Shown: piece by piece, positions 6,829 through 12,888 of the stretch
Layout: each line of letters opens with the position of its first letter
How positions within the stretch are numbered: the stretch's first letter is position 1
Source of the DNA: Caryophanales bacterium UBA4100
GTDB lineage: Bacteria > Bacillota > Bacilli > Paenibacillales > UBA4045
DNA length: 12,888 nt
NCBI GenBank assembly: GCA_002383285.1
Contig: DFXU01000022.1
Coordinates: 22,053 to 34,940 of the forward strand
Direction of reading: 5' to 3'
Program-made: the position numbers and the translations under genes
Notes under the pieces: generated by a model
Seen by the model: the letters and a program-made list of their open reading frames with translations, nothing else
Told to the model about the DNA's origin: nothing
Databases searched by the model: none

Positions 6829-9052
6829 AATTCAAATTACTTGAAGATATCCTTCTACGCTGATCGTTACCCTTCAATAAAACCGTATACACCGAATTCC
6901 ACTCCGGCTTATCGGCTACGATCAGCTCGAGTGTTATTCTCATACTATCCAAATCAGGTATTAGGTATCTTGCGGTCGGTCCTCTTCGGTTCTCATTAGG
7001 AGCCAAGCTAGCATAATCCCATGTCAGTAATAGCTGTCTATCGCCTGAACCTAAGGTCATATACGCTTCCATTCGTCCCGTTTGAACATGATTCGGACTA
7101 TCATTGAGTAGCCAAAGCTCAGGCTCGAACCATTCGTCTGCCTTCCACTCAAATTTTGGTAAACGTAAGCTTGCTAGTATTGGCCGACACGAGGCTTGAA
7201 CCGCATAATAAGAAGGCTTGGGCTTGGCCGGCCAGCTGACAATACTGTTGTTAGCTGCGGTAGGCCATGGTTCATTATAGCACCAGTTCAACGCCATGGA
7301 GCATCTGGGCTTCTGCCTTCTCGCCTCTTCATATATGCACTTGTAACCTTCCGATTGAAGCAGCTGTCCGCATTCGACTAATTGCTCTAACGTTTCATAT
7401 GGGCCAAAATAATGCTCTATCTGATCAGCCATCAGCCACATATTCTCAGACAAAGCGTTAAACGCGTGGTGGCTTTCCCATGATGTGCCCGGTTTTGGCG
7501 GGAATAGCTCGTCAAGGGGGATGAAGCTCTTTAACTGTTCCACGGACGAAGGTGAAGGAACACCAAATTCCGTATAGGCCGTATTCTGTGCTTTGGGCAT
7601 CGCTTGCAATACATCTTCAGTCGGACTGTATTGGAACATATAGTGTCCATGTCCCATACCATCCAGTGGTGATGTCATGATGAATGGTGTCTTCGGGTCC
7701 AATTCATAACAGTTCGCATTTAGCAACCGGAGTGGTAACGATTGATCTGTCATCCTGGACCATGCATTGAATAATTCATTACCGCCGCACCACAGCACCA
7801 CAGAAGTATGCTTGCGTAAGCGTGTAATGATTGAGCGAGATTCTTGATCGAGTACCTTCAAGTAAGCTGGAGAATCTGGATATAGATTACAGGCTAGTGG
7901 AAACTCCTGCCACACCATCAATCCCATCTCGTCACAATGCTCAAAGAAGGACTCCTTGTTAACAATCCCTCCCCCCCATATTCGAAGCATATTCATATTC
8001 GCTGCCTTAGCCAGATCCAGTAATACCCGATAATTCTCTGTAGTAATGGTCCCCGGGAATATGCTCGGATGAACCCAGTTTGTCCCTTTACAGAAAATAT
8101 TCCTTCCATTGATCTCCAATGTAATAGGTGGGTTGCTGCGGCTCTTAGGAAAGCTTGATGGCTCCTTCCATGCTCCTTCATGCATGACCAGCCTTACTTT
8201 TCGGAAGCCAATCCTCTGACGGTAACGTTCTGCTGACGGTTGACTATCCAAGGACGATTTAATATATACTTCTGATGTGTACAGCGACTGTTCACCGTGA
8301 TCATGCGGCCACCATAATTCAGGTTGATCTATAGAGAAGTTCAGCGTGCATGTGTTAGACGACAGATCACATGAACGCTCGAAAACCGTCTCATGGTTTG
8401 GAGCAATCAGCTTCCAGATAAGCTCCCCTGATACGACATGGTTAAAGCTAGCCTTGAGATTCACTTCTACTTGATCCATGGTATCATTCAAATCGTAGAA
8501 GACTTCACAGGCTATAATATGAGTATTAGGTCGAATGACTAGATAGGTATCATCCCATATCCCAAGCGGGATTAATCGGGGATGCCAGTCCCAGCCATAG
8601 CTGACCGCTGGTTTACAGGAGTTGTCCGCTTGAGATCGGCTAATCGGTGCATCCACCCGCTTCGGGGCAGGCTCAATGACTATTTCGATTTCCGTACCCT
8701 TGTGAATCTGATCCGTAATATCCAGTTCTACTGGTGTAAACATACCTTCCTGTCGAATAAGCTCAATACCGTTTAATCGGATAGTAAAATGATAGTCAAT
8801 GCCCCGGGAAATAAAAAACAATCGTTCCCCTTCAGACAAGGTTGGGTGATGTAAACGTGCACGATAAGTCCAATACTTATCCTCCATCCATCCATACTGC
8901 CGCCAATTCTCACCATAAGTATGATCGTCCCAATGCTCCGCCTTAGCCCAATCCAATTGGACCGCACCCGGTACTACTGCTGGCACCCATCGGCTTGGGG
9001 GCTCATGCTCATTATCACTCCAGCCCACTTCCCAATCTATGGTATGCATCAT
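6821..9052 (-). CDS. Glycoside hydrolase family 2 enzyme, beta-mannosidase-like
   Basis: This probable retaining exo-glycosidase removes terminal beta-linked mannose (or a related sugar) from oligosaccharides. There is no signal peptide, so it should act in the cytoplasm on imported substrate. The frame opens at 9082, but the ATG at 9052 is preferred: a GAGGTG site lies 6 bases before it (9 before the next ATG at 9049), giving about 743 residues. Using numbering from 9082, the N-terminal sugar-binding sandwich (about 15-185) contains WTYRARL and SYGWDWHPRL. A beta-sandwich follows to about 300, then a TIM barrel (about 320-620) with RIWGGG at 367-372, acid/base Glu436 in WCGGNE and probable nucleophile Glu505 in TEFG. 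The tail has NEPWPTAANNSIVSWPAKPKPSYYAV, split here as NEPWP near 603 and KPSYYAV near 622. It is last in the oxidoreductase-GH3-GH2 operon. GH2 also includes exo-glucosaminidases and others, so mannose specificity is likely but unproven. Confidence 0.88.
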   Translation of the reverse strand: MMHTIDWEVGWSDNEHEPPSRWVPAVVPGAVQLDWAKAEHWDDHTYGENWRQYGWMEDKYWTYRARLHHPTLSEGERLFFISRGIDYHFTIRLNGIELIRQEGMFTPVELDITDQIHKGTEIEIVIEPAPKRVDAPISRSQADNSCKPAVSYGWDWHPRLIPLGIWDDTYLVIRPNTHIIACEVFYDLNDTMDQVEVNLKASFNHVVSGELIWKLIAPNHETVFERSCDLSSNTCTLNFSIDQPELWWPHDHGEQSLYTSEVYIKSSLDSQPSAERYRQRIGFRKVRLVMHEGAWKEPSSFPKSRSNPPITLEINGRNIFCKGTNWVHPSIFPGTITTENYRVLLDLAKAANMNMLRIWGGGIVNKESFFEHCDEMGLMVWQEFPLACNLYPDSPAYLKVLDQESRSIITRLRKHTSVVLWCGGNELFNAWSRMTDQSLPLRLLNANCYELDPKTPFIMTSPLDGMGHGHYMFQYSPTEDVLQAMPKAQNTAYTEFGVPSPSSVEQLKSFIPLDELFPPKPGTSWESHHAFNALSENMWLMADQIEHYFGPYETLEQLVECGQLLQSEGYKCIYEEARRQKPRCSMALNWCYNEPWPTAANNSIVSWPAKPKPSYYAVQASCRPILASLRLPKFEWKADEWFEPELWLLNDSPNHVQTGRMEAYMTLGSGDRQLLLTWDYASLAPNENRRGPTARYLIPDLDSMRITLELIVADKPEWNSVYTVLLKGNDQRRRISSSNLNFN

Positions 9053-9058
9053 ATTCAA

Positions 9059-9064
9059 CACCTC
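9059..9064 (-). promoter_or_regulatory. Ribosome binding site deciding the GH2 start
   Basis: GAGGTG on the minus strand, 6 bases before the ATG at 9052 and 9 before the ATG at 9049. The ATG at 9082, 2 bases after the GH3 stop, has no Shine-Dalgarno match, so the first 10 codons of the longest frame are probably not translated. Confidence 0.6.
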
Positions 9065-9084
9065 ATTTGTATTTATTCTCATAA

Positions 9085-10668
9085 CTAATCATGTGCATGC
9101 AAGGTTCGCTTCAGTGGTCTTCTCCCAAAAAGTCCGTCCACTAGGTACTCAGCGGTGCACGGAATATCACCGTACGTATTCACGATCGTATCAATAGAAG
9201 CCTCATATTCCTTATGAACAAAAGGATGGAAGTGTGAGACGAAGATGACCGGCGTACCCAGCTTGGTCCATCCGCCCATCATATTCCTAGCGATTTCGTC
9301 GTGCAGTCGAACCACATTAAGTCCATAGCTGAGCATACTACCAATTGAACATATCACTAGATCGTAGGCTTGCTCACACATAGCATTGTATAGCTTGTCT
9401 GGACCAGGGTCGATCATCAGAGTAACTTGCTCAGTATATTTCCCAATTTCCTGCTTCATCTTGTCATATAGCTCTGTGTACCGTTCATAATTGTTCATAA
9501 TCACCACAAGTAATACTCGCGTTTGCATCGTTATTGGGAATGGAACAAGTCCTTGTCTATCCCTGACGACTGTTATGCTCTGAGCTACAACCTCCTGTGC
9601 CGTCTCAAGATTACGAATTTTATCAGGTACATCGACGCTTTGTTCCTCATTAATGAGTAACCCCATCTGAATCTTGAGGGAAACAATTCGGCAAGCACGC
9701 TCCTTCAAGGTGTCGATCGAGAGCATACCAGACTCGAGTCTCCGTTCCATCTCCATGTAGAAAAACTCATCCATTCGTGGGAACAGCAAGACGTCACAGC
9801 CATTCTCAAGCGCCAACGCACATGCGTCAAAATAGTTTATATAACCTACAAGTCCACCCATCTCCACGGCATCGGTCACAATCAATCCCTCAAAGCCAAG
9901 CTCACCCCGGAGTAAATCTTTAAGAAGCCTCCTAGATATGGTAGCGGGCGGGTACATGCCTGTAGCTTTATCTATATCGTCGAATGCAGGCAAAGCGATA
10001 TGACCGGGCATAATAGACATGGCTCCATCATGAATGAGCTCCAGAAATACCTTGCCAGGACCTGCTCTCCATTCATCCTTACTCAGAGGATTAATGGGTG
10101 TCGTTAGATGTTGATCGTATGAACCGTAGCCATCACCAGGAAAATGCTTAATTGTCGCCATCATGCCATGATCCTGAAGTCCATGCATGTAGGCAGATAC
10201 AATCTTAACCGCATGCTCTGGCTGCATACCTGCACTTCGCATGCTGACAACCGGGCTATCAGGATTGAACGCTAAATCCGCAACAGGAGAGAACGTCCAA
10301 TTGTACCCGATCTCCCCCGCCTCCTTCGCAGCAATGGCTCCAACCTCATAGGCAAGCTCCTGGGAGTCAGTCTGGCCAAGCGCCATCATCGATGGAAATT
10401 CTGTTGCTCCGAGAACCATATTACCCGCACCACATTCGAGATCGCTCACGATGAATGGGGGGATTGTGCAATTAGATTTAAAGCGTGCTATGTTGGTTTC
10501 CAGCTCACCTCGATCACTTGGGTGAAAGAACATGGATCCGAATTGTTCTGTACAATCAGGACCTATTCTCATAAAGGTTGGACAGCACACCTGATTCAAC
10601 AGCTCTCGGAATGTCAGGGCTTCCACTAGCTCTGCTGCTATTGGTGATTGTATAATGGTAAACTTCAT
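9085..10668 (-). CDS. Glycoside hydrolase family 3 enzyme, NagZ-type beta-N-acetylhexosaminidase-like
   Basis: This probable retaining exo-glycosidase acts on terminal beta-linked N-acetylglucosamine. It has 527 residues and no signal peptide, so it is cytoplasmic. The N-terminal TIM barrel (about 15-340) has LECGAGNM (77-84), KHFPGDG (174-180), then Asp185-x-His187, and the probable nucleophile Asp266 in IVTDAVEM. In NagZ-type GH3 enzymes an Asp-His pair on this loop is the acid/base, which sets them apart from GH3 beta-glucosidases; its presence supports the assignment. KHFPGDG replaces the more usual KHFPGHG. A C-terminal alpha/beta domain follows (about 360-520, from QSITVVRD to PVIFVSHFHPF). 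The protein is shorter than two-domain Bacillus NagZ, which also carries a secretion signal. The start is 3 bases after the oxidoreductase stop, with an AAGGAGG site inside that gene. The exact substrate is uncertain. Confidence 0.85.
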   Translation of the reverse strand: MKFTIIQSPIAAELVEALTFRELLNQVCCPTFMRIGPDCTEQFGSMFFHPSDRGELETNIARFKSNCTIPPFIVSDLECGAGNMVLGATEFPSMMALGQTDSQELAYEVGAIAAKEAGEIGYNWTFSPVADLAFNPDSPVVSMRSAGMQPEHAVKIVSAYMHGLQDHGMMATIKHFPGDGYGSYDQHLTTPINPLSKDEWRAGPGKVFLELIHDGAMSIMPGHIALPAFDDIDKATGMYPPATISRRLLKDLLRGELGFEGLIVTDAVEMGGLVGYINYFDACALALENGCDVLLFPRMDEFFYMEMERRLESGMLSIDTLKERACRIVSLKIQMGLLINEEQSVDVPDKIRNLETAQEVVAQSITVVRDRQGLVPFPITMQTRVLLVVIMNNYERYTELYDKMKQEIGKYTEQVTLMIDPGPDKLYNAMCEQAYDLVICSIGSMLSYGLNVVRLHDEIARNMMGGWTKLGTPVIFVSHFHPFVHKEYEASIDTIVNTYGDIPCTAEYLVDGLFGRRPLKRTLHAHD

Positions 10669-10671
10669 CTC

Positions 10672-11991
10672 TTATAGAGCCTCCTTATTGTATTTCACCC
10701 CGTGCATAGTAGGTACTATTGCCTTATGCTCCCACAACAATTGCCTAATTTCCTCAACATTCACATGTCGAACTGATACATCATGGCGTACTGCTAACGC
10801 CGCAGCCGCCCCTGCTGCTTGCCCCATAGCCATACAGCTTGCCTGAACTCGGTAGGCCGAATGGGCAACCTGATCTCCAGAGATGCAACGACCCGCTGCT
10901 AGCAAATGCTCACTTCCCTGTGGAATCAACGCCCCATAAGGAATAGTTGGAACCACACCCTCAGCAAGTGGACGAATATCGGTCGTATTCGAATCATGCC
11001 GATGAATGTCAATTGGATAGTAGCTGTAGCATATCGCGTCCGGCCACTTGCGTCCGCTTATATAACTATCAGCATCAACTAACTCCTCACCGACAATACG
11101 CCACGTCTCACGTATTCCACATTCAATGGCGAAGAACTCCACATACAGCTGTTCACATCCGGGAACGCTTCTTAACAGCGTGTAAATTCGCATCAATGCC
11201 TTACGCGCCTCTATTTCAGCATGTGTTTTGGACATCGAAGATGAGCCGTCTATACCAGTTATATGTAACGAGCTACTACCCTTACTTATAAGCTCCCTAT
11301 ATAACGGAATTTCTCCGGGTAGATGATCAGTTTCCTTAATGTCCCCTGTTCGGTGAGCGATTAGATAGGCCTCTTTCAATTTGTCCTTATCGACCTCATC
11401 TAGCTGATAGCCATTTAGCCTATATACTAATGTACCAGGCTGCAGCGTATCACCCTTCTCCCGTGGATAACCCATCAACTCAGTCATATTGGCGTCGCCA
11501 GTCGCGTCCACCATCTTATTGAATCCCAGGGTAATCAAACCTGATTTACCAGCCGTAAGAAGCCGACGTTCATCACCCTCAGCATATACAGCTGCAGGCA
11601 TTTCGTGGTATCTCAACGCCACTCCAGCTTCAAGACACATCTCTTCGAGTACGGTACTGTAGACAAACCGATTAACCCTTACCTGGTGCTCCCAGTGTCT
11701 CTCCCCTACAGCTATTGAGAAGTCTGGCAACACAGCCCCACCTTTGGCTACTGTCCGCTCAATGGCTTCCCACCCTATTCCAGCAATTACCTGCTTGCCT
11801 TGCACATGGAACAATCCCGGAAAATCTACCGCTGCAACCACCGTTGTTCCGCCTAATATACTGTTCTTCTCAATGAGCGCCGTCTTAGCTCCAGCTCTAG
11901 CTGCTTGGATGGCAGCAGTAAATCCAGCAGCTCCTCCTCCGACCACTACTACATCATAAGAAACCGTTAACGGAAAATCCTTCATCCACAT
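10672..11991 (-). CDS. FAD-dependent oxidoreductase (FAD_oxidored, PF12831-like)
   Basis: This flavoprotein probably oxidises or reduces a small organic substrate, perhaps a sugar or aglycone; the reaction is unknown. It has 439 residues from the ATG at 11991, chosen because GAGGGGAA precedes it by 9 bases and the dinucleotide fold starts soon after. The frame is open to 12093, but those 34 residues have no good ribosome site and run through the promoter. Visible in order: FAD-binding GGGAAG (18-23) with acidic Glu41 (LIEKN) at the end of beta-2; GGTT (47-50); DATGD at 163-167; and a C-terminal FAD motif LLAAGRCISGDQVAHSAYR with QAAGAAAALA. Cysteines are scattered without a CxxC cluster, so no iron-sulphur centre is expected. 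It has no signal peptide. It is first in an operon with GH3 and GH2 enzymes, which suggests a redox step in cytoplasmic glycan breakdown (inference). Confidence 0.88.
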   Translation of the reverse strand: MWMKDFPLTVSYDVVVVGGGAAGFTAAIQAARAGAKTALIEKNSILGGTTVVAAVDFPGLFHVQGKQVIAGIGWEAIERTVAKGGAVLPDFSIAVGERHWEHQVRVNRFVYSTVLEEMCLEAGVALRYHEMPAAVYAEGDERRLLTAGKSGLITLGFNKMVDATGDANMTELMGYPREKGDTLQPGTLVYRLNGYQLDEVDKDKLKEAYLIAHRTGDIKETDHLPGEIPLYRELISKGSSSLHITGIDGSSSMSKTHAEIEARKALMRIYTLLRSVPGCEQLYVEFFAIECGIRETWRIVGEELVDADSYISGRKWPDAICYSYYPIDIHRHDSNTTDIRPLAEGVVPTIPYGALIPQGSEHLLAAGRCISGDQVAHSAYRVQASCMAMGQAAGAAAALAVRHDVSVRHVNVEEIRQLLWEHKAIVPTMHGVKYNKEAL

Positions 11992-12000
11992 TAGTATGAC

Positions 12001-12008
12001 TTCCCCTC
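12001..12008 (-). promoter_or_regulatory. Ribosome binding site deciding the oxidoreductase start
   Basis: GAGGGGAA on the minus strand, 9 bases before the ATG at 11991. It rules in favour of this start over the upstream ATG at 12093, which would overlap the promoter. Confidence 0.65.
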
Positions 12009-12071
12009 GAGAAATAGATTTATCGCATATTATTACATGATACTTATCAAATCTTCTTCTGAAAATGATGA

Positions 12072-12100
12072 ATTCTACGATTTTGTTGAACAATTTTCAG
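12072..12100 (-). promoter_or_regulatory. Candidate sigma-A promoter for the oxidoreductase-GH3-GH2 operon
   Basis: On the minus strand, CTGAAA (12100-12095, 4 of 6) and TAGAAT (12077-12072, 5 of 6) are separated by exactly 17 bases. The predicted start near 12065 gives a leader of about 75 bases. A GTTGAAC box sits inside the spacer, so a bound regulator would affect initiation directly. Other AT-rich hexamers occur nearby, so this choice is tentative. Confidence 0.4.
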
Positions 12101-12123
12101 TTTGACCCATGATAAGGTTGAAC
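12085..12123. repeat. Direct-repeat boxes GTTGAAC flanking the operon promoter -35
   Basis: Two copies of GTTGAAC (12085-12091 and 12117-12123) lie 32 bases apart start to start, close to three helical turns. Each is followed by a similar tail (ATTTTCA / ATTTCA). One is in the promoter spacer and one just upstream of the -35. AraC-type regulators often bind tandem direct repeats, so these are candidate operators. The 7-mer is short and the case is not proven. Confidence 0.4.
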
Positions 12124-12160
12124 TATTTCATGTTGGAAGGGAACCTACTTTTATTCAATG

Positions 12161-12174
12161 TAACATGCACGTTA
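12161..12174. promoter_or_regulatory. Near-perfect 14-bp palindrome upstream of the operon promoter
   Basis: TAACATGCACGTTA pairs at 6 of 7 positions around a central TGCA. It lies about 60 bases above the candidate -35, just after the terminator of the upstream gene. It could be an operator for a dimeric repressor. It does not match the CcpA cre consensus well, because the central CG is missing. Confidence 0.3.
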
Positions 12175-12190
12175 ATTTTGCAGCTGTAAC

Positions 12191-12217
12191 AAAAAGAGAT
12201 GTCGATTAGACATCTCT
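12191..12217 (-). terminator. Intrinsic terminator of the modular protein gene
   Basis: On the minus strand a perfect 9-bp stem (AGAGATGTC / GACATCTCT, 12217-12209 with 12203-12195) with a 5-base loop is followed directly by TTTTTG. It lies about 85 bases past the stop at 12302. It separates the modular protein transcript from the oxidoreductase operon downstream on the same strand. Confidence 0.8.
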
Positions 12218-12301
12218 CATCATGAATTAAGAATACTAAACTAAACAAGCGGTGCACTTACGCTTTTGCATGAATTTCATGTACACATAGTCAACGCCAT
12301 C

Positions 12302-12888
12302 TTATTGTATTGTAACTGCATCAATAAAGTCCGTATTATCTCCAGAGGTACTTGTCCCCACAAACTTGATCGTGTGGTTTCCGGCTGTTGCTGTAAAATT
12401 GTTCGTCGTATAGGCTATGAAGCTTCCTGATATTGGTGTATAAGAGCCAATCAACGTAGCATCATAGAACACGTCGAACGACTGCGTCCCTCCAGAAGTT
12501 GTACGTTTAGCTGCTTCAAAGCTTAAGGAATAGGTTCCCACATCGAAGGCTATAGATTGACTGATTTCTCCATGAACACCATTCACGCTCTGTAGGAAAG
12601 CAGTTTGAACGCCCTCAGGTGCTGCAGCAGCGCCAAAAGCTCCACCATTCTTCTGAACACCGGCTTTATCATTAAACGTCCATCCGTGCGTCATTGGACC
12701 CTTCAAGTAGCTAGAGACACTAGGGGTTTCAAAGCCATCATTGGCTATAACAATTGTAGACGGGTTCGGCGGTGTTACCAATTGAATCGTTACTGCATCA
12801 ATAAAGTCCGTATTATCCCCAGTGATACTCGTTCCGATAAACTTAATCGTATGGTTCCCTGGTGTAGCTGTAAAATTATTCGTTGTAT
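12302..12888 (-). CDS. C-terminal part of a modular protein with tandem 159-residue beta-sandwich modules (partial, N-terminus outside window)
   Basis: This is the end of a larger, probably secreted protein. The frame is open from the right edge (first full codon at 12886) to the TAA at 12304-12302. One complete module of about 159 residues is present, running from a short Pro-rich linker (LVTPPNPSTI) and DGFETPSV to the final IDAVTIQ. Before it lies the end of another copy: 31 of 35 aligned residues are identical and the period is exactly 477 bases. The module has features of galactose-binding-like jelly-roll domains such as DUF642-like ones: FETP, GWTF, QTAFLQ, ISQSIAFDVGTYSLSFEA, FDVFYD, NHTIKF and a terminal FIDAVTI. 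Such domains often bind glycans or anchor enzymes. It ends without an LPXTG or S-layer anchor. The catalytic part, if any, lies outside the window. Confidence 0.75.
   Translation of the reverse strand, partial: TTNNFTATPGNHTIKFIGTSITGDNTDFIDAVTIQLVTPPNPSTIVIANDGFETPSVSSYLKGPMTHGWTFNDKAGVQKNGGAFGAAAAPEGVQTAFLQSVNGVHGEISQSIAFDVGTYSLSFEAAKRTTSGGTQSFDVFYDATLIGSYTPISGSFIAYTTNNFTATAGNHTIKFVGTSTSGDNTDFIDAVTIQ
12302..12888 (-). repeat. Tandem 477-bp coding repeat (one full unit plus part of a second)
   Basis: The last 105 bases of each unit can be compared (12305-12409 and 12782-12886). By hand count 87 of 105 bases match, including an unbroken stretch of more than 20 bases over DNTDFIDA. Most changes are silent third-position ones, which points to an old duplication kept by selection on the protein rather than a recent copy. 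Confidence 0.8.

Larger units (their letters stand above)
11992..12301. other. Intergenic control region between the modular protein and the oxidoreductase operon
   Basis: About 310 bases without a convincing gene. From right to left it holds the 3' untranslated stretch of the modular protein, including a CATGAA-T-TTCATG palindrome at 12269-12281, the intrinsic terminator at 12191-12217, a near-palindrome at 12161-12174, two GTTGAAC boxes, and a promoter for the minus-strand operon. No small ORF with a good ribosome site was seen. Confidence 0.6.

Noticed and set aside
6831..6845. Hairpin TTCAA-ATTAC-TTGAA just past the response-regulator stop as a terminator
   Set aside because: The stem is only 5 AT-rich pairs and no T-run follows on either strand.
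10947..11291. Plus-strand open frame of 114 codons
   Set aside because: It lies wholly antisense to the well-supported oxidoreductase gene, has no ribosome site and resembles no protein family.
12155..12180. A CcpA cre site upstream of the oxidoreductase operon
   Set aside because: The palindrome here has a central TGCA rather than the CG required by the cre consensus.
12302..12781. A self-contained 159-residue protein starting at a TTG codon at 12781
   Set aside because: The frame stays open upstream to the window edge and encodes the end of a matching module, so the TTG is an internal Leu codon of a longer protein.

Overview
The window looks like chromosomal DNA from a Paenibacillus-type member of the Bacillota. 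It has low-to-moderate GC content and strong AGGAGG-like ribosome binding sites. It also has a CUT1 sugar ABC importer with no ATPase gene beside it, next to a YesM/YesN-type two-component pair. This assignment is inferred from gene content and style; there is no rRNA or marker gene to confirm it.

Layout. (1) Positions 1-3183, minus strand: a sugar-importer operon read as permease (MalF/LacF type), permease (MalG/LacG type), then a substrate-binding lipoprotein that runs off the left edge only a few residues from its expected end. (2) Positions 3184-3364: a divergent control region with a perfect 9-bp inverted repeat and an activator-type promoter facing the importer. (3) Positions 3365-6828, plus strand: a membrane sensor kinase and an AraC-type response regulator, overlapping by 4 bp (ATGA). 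(4) Positions 6821-11991, minus strand: a tightly packed three-gene operon. In transcription order it encodes an FAD-dependent oxidoreductase, a GH3 glycosidase with the NagZ-type Asp-x-His signature, and a GH2 beta-mannosidase-like enzyme. Its last gene converges on and overlaps the response regulator by 8 bp, with no terminator between them. (5) Positions 11992-12301: a control region with a promoter, repeated GTTGAAC boxes, a near-palindrome and an intrinsic terminator. (6) Positions 12302-12888, minus strand: the C-terminal end of a secreted-type modular protein made of at least two near-identical 159-residue beta-sandwich modules. It runs off the right edge.

How the parts could work together (inference): the kinase senses an extracellular glycan signal and its regulator activates the divergent importer. 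The imported oligosaccharide is then cut in the cytoplasm, since neither glycosidase nor the oxidoreductase has a signal peptide. A beta-mannosidase beside a beta-N-acetylglucosaminidase-type GH3 would suit a substrate containing Man-beta-GlcNAc, such as the N-glycan core. The oxidoreductase adds an unexplained redox step. The modular protein may bind glycan outside the cell. No mobile element, CRISPR array, tRNA or rRNA was seen.
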